From G047528285 sp047528285 (GTDB lineage Bacteria > Pseudomonadota > Gammaproteobacteria > Enterobacterales > Enterobacteriaceae), in the NCBI GenBank assembly GCA_047528285.1, contig CP180022.1, positions 930,001 through 994,000 of the forward strand: DNA of 64,000 nucleotides, given 5' to 3'. A program made the position numbers and the translations under genes. A model generated the notes under the pieces. The model saw only the letters and a list, made by a program, of their open reading frames with translations, searched no databases and was not told the origin of the DNA. Numbering within the stretch: position 1 is the first letter of the stretch; each line of letters starts with the position of its first letter. This document shows positions 62,152-64,000 of this stretch, one piece after another.

Positions 62152-62379
62152 TTACTGATGGCAATCAGTGTACGGCAATAGGGCTAGATAACGTGCACGC
62201 TTAATTGTGCGGGATAACTGACGTTGATATTTTGCGCGAGTACCGGTAATTCGGCTCGGAACAATTTTTCCACTTTCAGTGATATAGTTTTTTAGAGTGG
62301 CTATGTCTTTGTAATCAATCTTAATAATGCCTTCCGCGGTAAAACGACAGAACTTGCGACGACGGAAATATCGGGCCAT
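62152..62379 (-). CDS. rpsR: 30S ribosomal protein S18
   Basis: It has 75 residues, identical in length to E. coli. The N-terminus MARYFRRRKFCRFTAEGI and the core IDYKDIATLKNYITESGKIV, then PSRITGTRAKYQRQL, are almost unchanged. S18 binds next to S6 (rpsF) in the platform of the 30S subunit. It lies 5 bases after priB. Confidence 0.98.
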   Translation of the reverse strand: MARYFRRRKFCRFTAEGIIKIDYKDIATLKNYITESGKIVPSRITGTRAKYQRQLSRTIKRARYLALLPYTDCHQ

Positions 62380-62384
62380 ATGGG

Positions 62385-62702
62385 CTAGTCTCCAGAATCT
62401 ATTAAATCAATCTGATTAGCATGCATAACTATTTTGTTAAGGCCATTGCGTCCTTGATGGCAACTAATGAACCCCTGCACTGTAATCGGTGTGTCTATCT
62501 TTATACTACGAGTAATATTTAGTATTTGTTTTCCACTCGCCACCACGGGTAGCCTGCACCAGGCTTGGCGTGAAAACCCGGCTTCTTGCTGCAAAGAGAA
62601 GTGCTCAAGAATGAACTGGCAATGCGGAATACCTGACGGACTGACTTTCTTGATAGGTGTTTTGTATACTGTACCCGACAGAATCAGATGATTCACCGTC
62701 AT
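62385..62702 (-). CDS. priB: Primosomal replication protein N (PriB)
   Basis: PriB is an SSB-like OB-fold protein that stabilises PriA on DNA during replication restart. It has 105 residues (104 in E. coli). The sequence NHLILSGTVYKTPIKKVSPS, GIPHCQFILEH, CRLPVVASGKQ and ITVQGFISCHQGRNGLNKIV matches the family. It sits between rpsF and rpsR as in other Enterobacterales, 11 bases after rpsF. Restart of stalled forks therefore seems to be retained although parE and xerC are lost. Confidence 0.96.
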   Translation of the reverse strand: MTVNHLILSGTVYKTPIKKVSPSGIPHCQFILEHFSLQQEAGFSRQAWCRLPVVASGKQILNITRSIKIDTPITVQGFISCHQGRNGLNKIVMHANQIDLIDSGD

Positions 62703-62713
62703 GTGATAGATTA

Positions 62714-63112
62714 CTATTCTTCTGAACTTTCAGCATCAGAGTTTTCGTTTGTTTCGGTGGCAAAATGTTCACGGTGCTGCTCATGACGTTCATCTTTCGC
62801 TTTGAGCATCGGAGATGCTTCAGTCACCGCCTGTTTAACGCGCATAATCATGCTGCGGATAACGGCGTCATTGAAGCGAAAAGCTGTTTCCAGCTCATCT
62901 ATTACTTCCTGCGATGCTTCTACATTTAACAGAACATAGTGTGCTTTGTGTAGATTGTTAATCGGATAAGCAAGTTGACGACGCCCCCAGTCTTCTAGGC
63001 GATGGATGAAGCCTTTTGCATTAGTAATAAGGGTACTGTAGCGTTCAATCATCCCAGCAACTTGTTCGCTTTGGTCAGGCTGAACCATAAAAACTATTTC
63101 GTAATGACGCAT
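62714..63112 (-). CDS. rpsF: 30S ribosomal protein S6
   Basis: It has 132 residues, as in E. coli. MRHYEIVFMVQPDQSEQVAG, RLEDWGRRQLAYPINNLHKA and FRFNDAVIRSMIMRVKQAVT are conserved, and the acidic C-terminus ends in SSEE; E. coli RimK adds Glu to this type of tail. It is the first gene of the operon. In E. coli a leader RNA structure binds S6-S18; I could not define it here. Confidence 0.98.
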   Translation of the reverse strand: MRHYEIVFMVQPDQSEQVAGMIERYSTLITNAKGFIHRLEDWGRRQLAYPINNLHKAHYVLLNVEASQEVIDELETAFRFNDAVIRSMIMRVKQAVTEASPMLKAKDERHEQHREHFATETNENSDAESSEE

Positions 63113-64000
63113 AGAATTGCTCCTTACGGATTATGCAGCCCCCTGTTAGTAGTCAAAAGCGTGACCCTATGGAAGCAAGGAACCAAAAAAAATGTGCGAC
63201 TAAAAATTATTAATTATATCGTACAAAGTTTACAAGTTAAAAACAAGGACAATGGCAAATGATTTTCGCGTCTAGAACATGGGTAATCTAACATTTATCA
63301 TGGAATATTGAGTAGATAAAGATAGCGCGTATCCAGAAAACTTAAATATTCCGCAATTGCGTTCCCGCTAATTTTGTTAGCGATGTTTGGCCTTTGTGAT
63401 ACATTGGCTATTAATAATTAGTTTTGGATGTATTTCATGGGAATCTACATATTGAATAGGGGTTAATGGAAACTATTGCTATCTGTATCAATGTTTCCAA
63501 AGTATCTTTCGATAGCAGTTTCAAAATATTCAGCAATATGATTAATTACCAGATCTGGTGTAGTCTTTCTCTTTATCCTCGTTTCTTTTTCTGATTTGAT
63601 AGAAGCGATATTAATTGTTTGGCGATTATCTTTCCTATCCTTCTAACTCTTGTAACGGTTATTGAAGTATTTATATCAATACTGATTATCATTAGTTTAA
63701 AAGATTTTGTTAAATAAGAGGATAGGTTTGTATGATTTATAGATTGTTGTATGGAGTGAGAAAACTTCTCTATAAATGTGCGCATAAAAAATTGCATAAG
63801 GTATATAATGGATAGTTTTGATAAAAGATGATTTTTTGATCATAGGTTGCTGTAAAAGGGATGGAGAATAGTTATCAGATTTCTGAAGTATAGAGGATAA
63901 GGTACTTTACTGCACAATAATATCTAGGCAATCGTCAAACGAAATTTGACCATGACAGAAGAAGGGCTTGAATGTGTTGGTATGGCTAACAAACGTGAAT
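63113..64000. other. Upstream spacer of the rpsF operon to the window end
   Basis: There is no intact gene in these 0.9 kb. The first 150 bases must hold the rpsF promoter (minus strand) and are G/C-richer than the rest. At the window edge, near 63951-64000, a plus-strand frame reading TEEGLECVGMANKRE runs off the end; it may be the start of a gene or a fragment, and I cannot identify it. Confidence 0.4.

Overview
The window looks like the chromosome of a host-restricted gammaproteobacterial (Enterobacterales) endosymbiont in an active phase of genome decay. Every recognisable protein is closest, from memory, to its Escherichia coli/Serratia-type counterpart. About 30 intact protein genes and one tRNA fill only about 45% of the 64 kb (my sum of gene lengths is roughly 28.7 kb). 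The rest is very AT-rich DNA holding gene remnants with stops and frameshifts. Gene bodies are visibly richer in G+C than the spacers. Known symbionts with this profile include low-coding-density, low-GC Serratia symbiotica strains. I cannot assign the species without a search.

Layout. 1-3654: remnants of yqiB, cpdA and parE around an intact yqiA. 6286-13516: hemD-hemC (minus strand), then a cyaA kept open only over its catalytic half, lptM, dapF, a decayed xerC and yigB. 14316-17316: an inverted pair of about 0.65-0.7 kb near-identical non-coding repeats flanking ppa. 19017-28996: isolated ddlA, ybgI, emrD and kdsA in long spacers. 28997-33315: the hemA-prfA-prmC-(sirB)-kdsA cluster with the sirB part eroded. 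33759-38032: efp and speE-speD. 38424-44879: an IS1-type insA fossil, tRNA-Gly, orn, decayed rsgA, psd and mscM. 45170-50993: decayed epmA and divergent metR/metE. 50994-54924: a long gene-poor stretch with strong hairpins and ambiguous bases. 54925-59674: rmuC, ubiE, decayed ubiJ and ubiB. 61662-63112: the rpsF-priB-rpsR-rplI operon.

Function. What survives is a core set: haem precursors (hemA, hemC, hemD), diaminopimelate, D-Ala-D-Ala and KDO for a Gram-negative envelope (dapF, ddlA, kdsA, psd), translation (prfA, prmC, efp, rpsF, rpsR, rplI, tRNA-Gly), quinone synthesis (ubiE, ubiB), spermidine (speE, speD) and methionine (metE with its activator metR). What is lost is mostly control and maintenance: the cAMP phosphodiesterase, the cyclase regulatory domain, topoisomerase IV subunit B, XerC, RsgA, the EF-P lysylation enzyme EpmA and UbiJ. 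The most interesting signals are the trimmed cAMP system, EF-P kept without EpmA, the hairpin-rich inverted repeat pair around ppa, and several long perfect palindromes in decayed DNA. I found no new multi-gene system, CRISPR array or intact mobile element.
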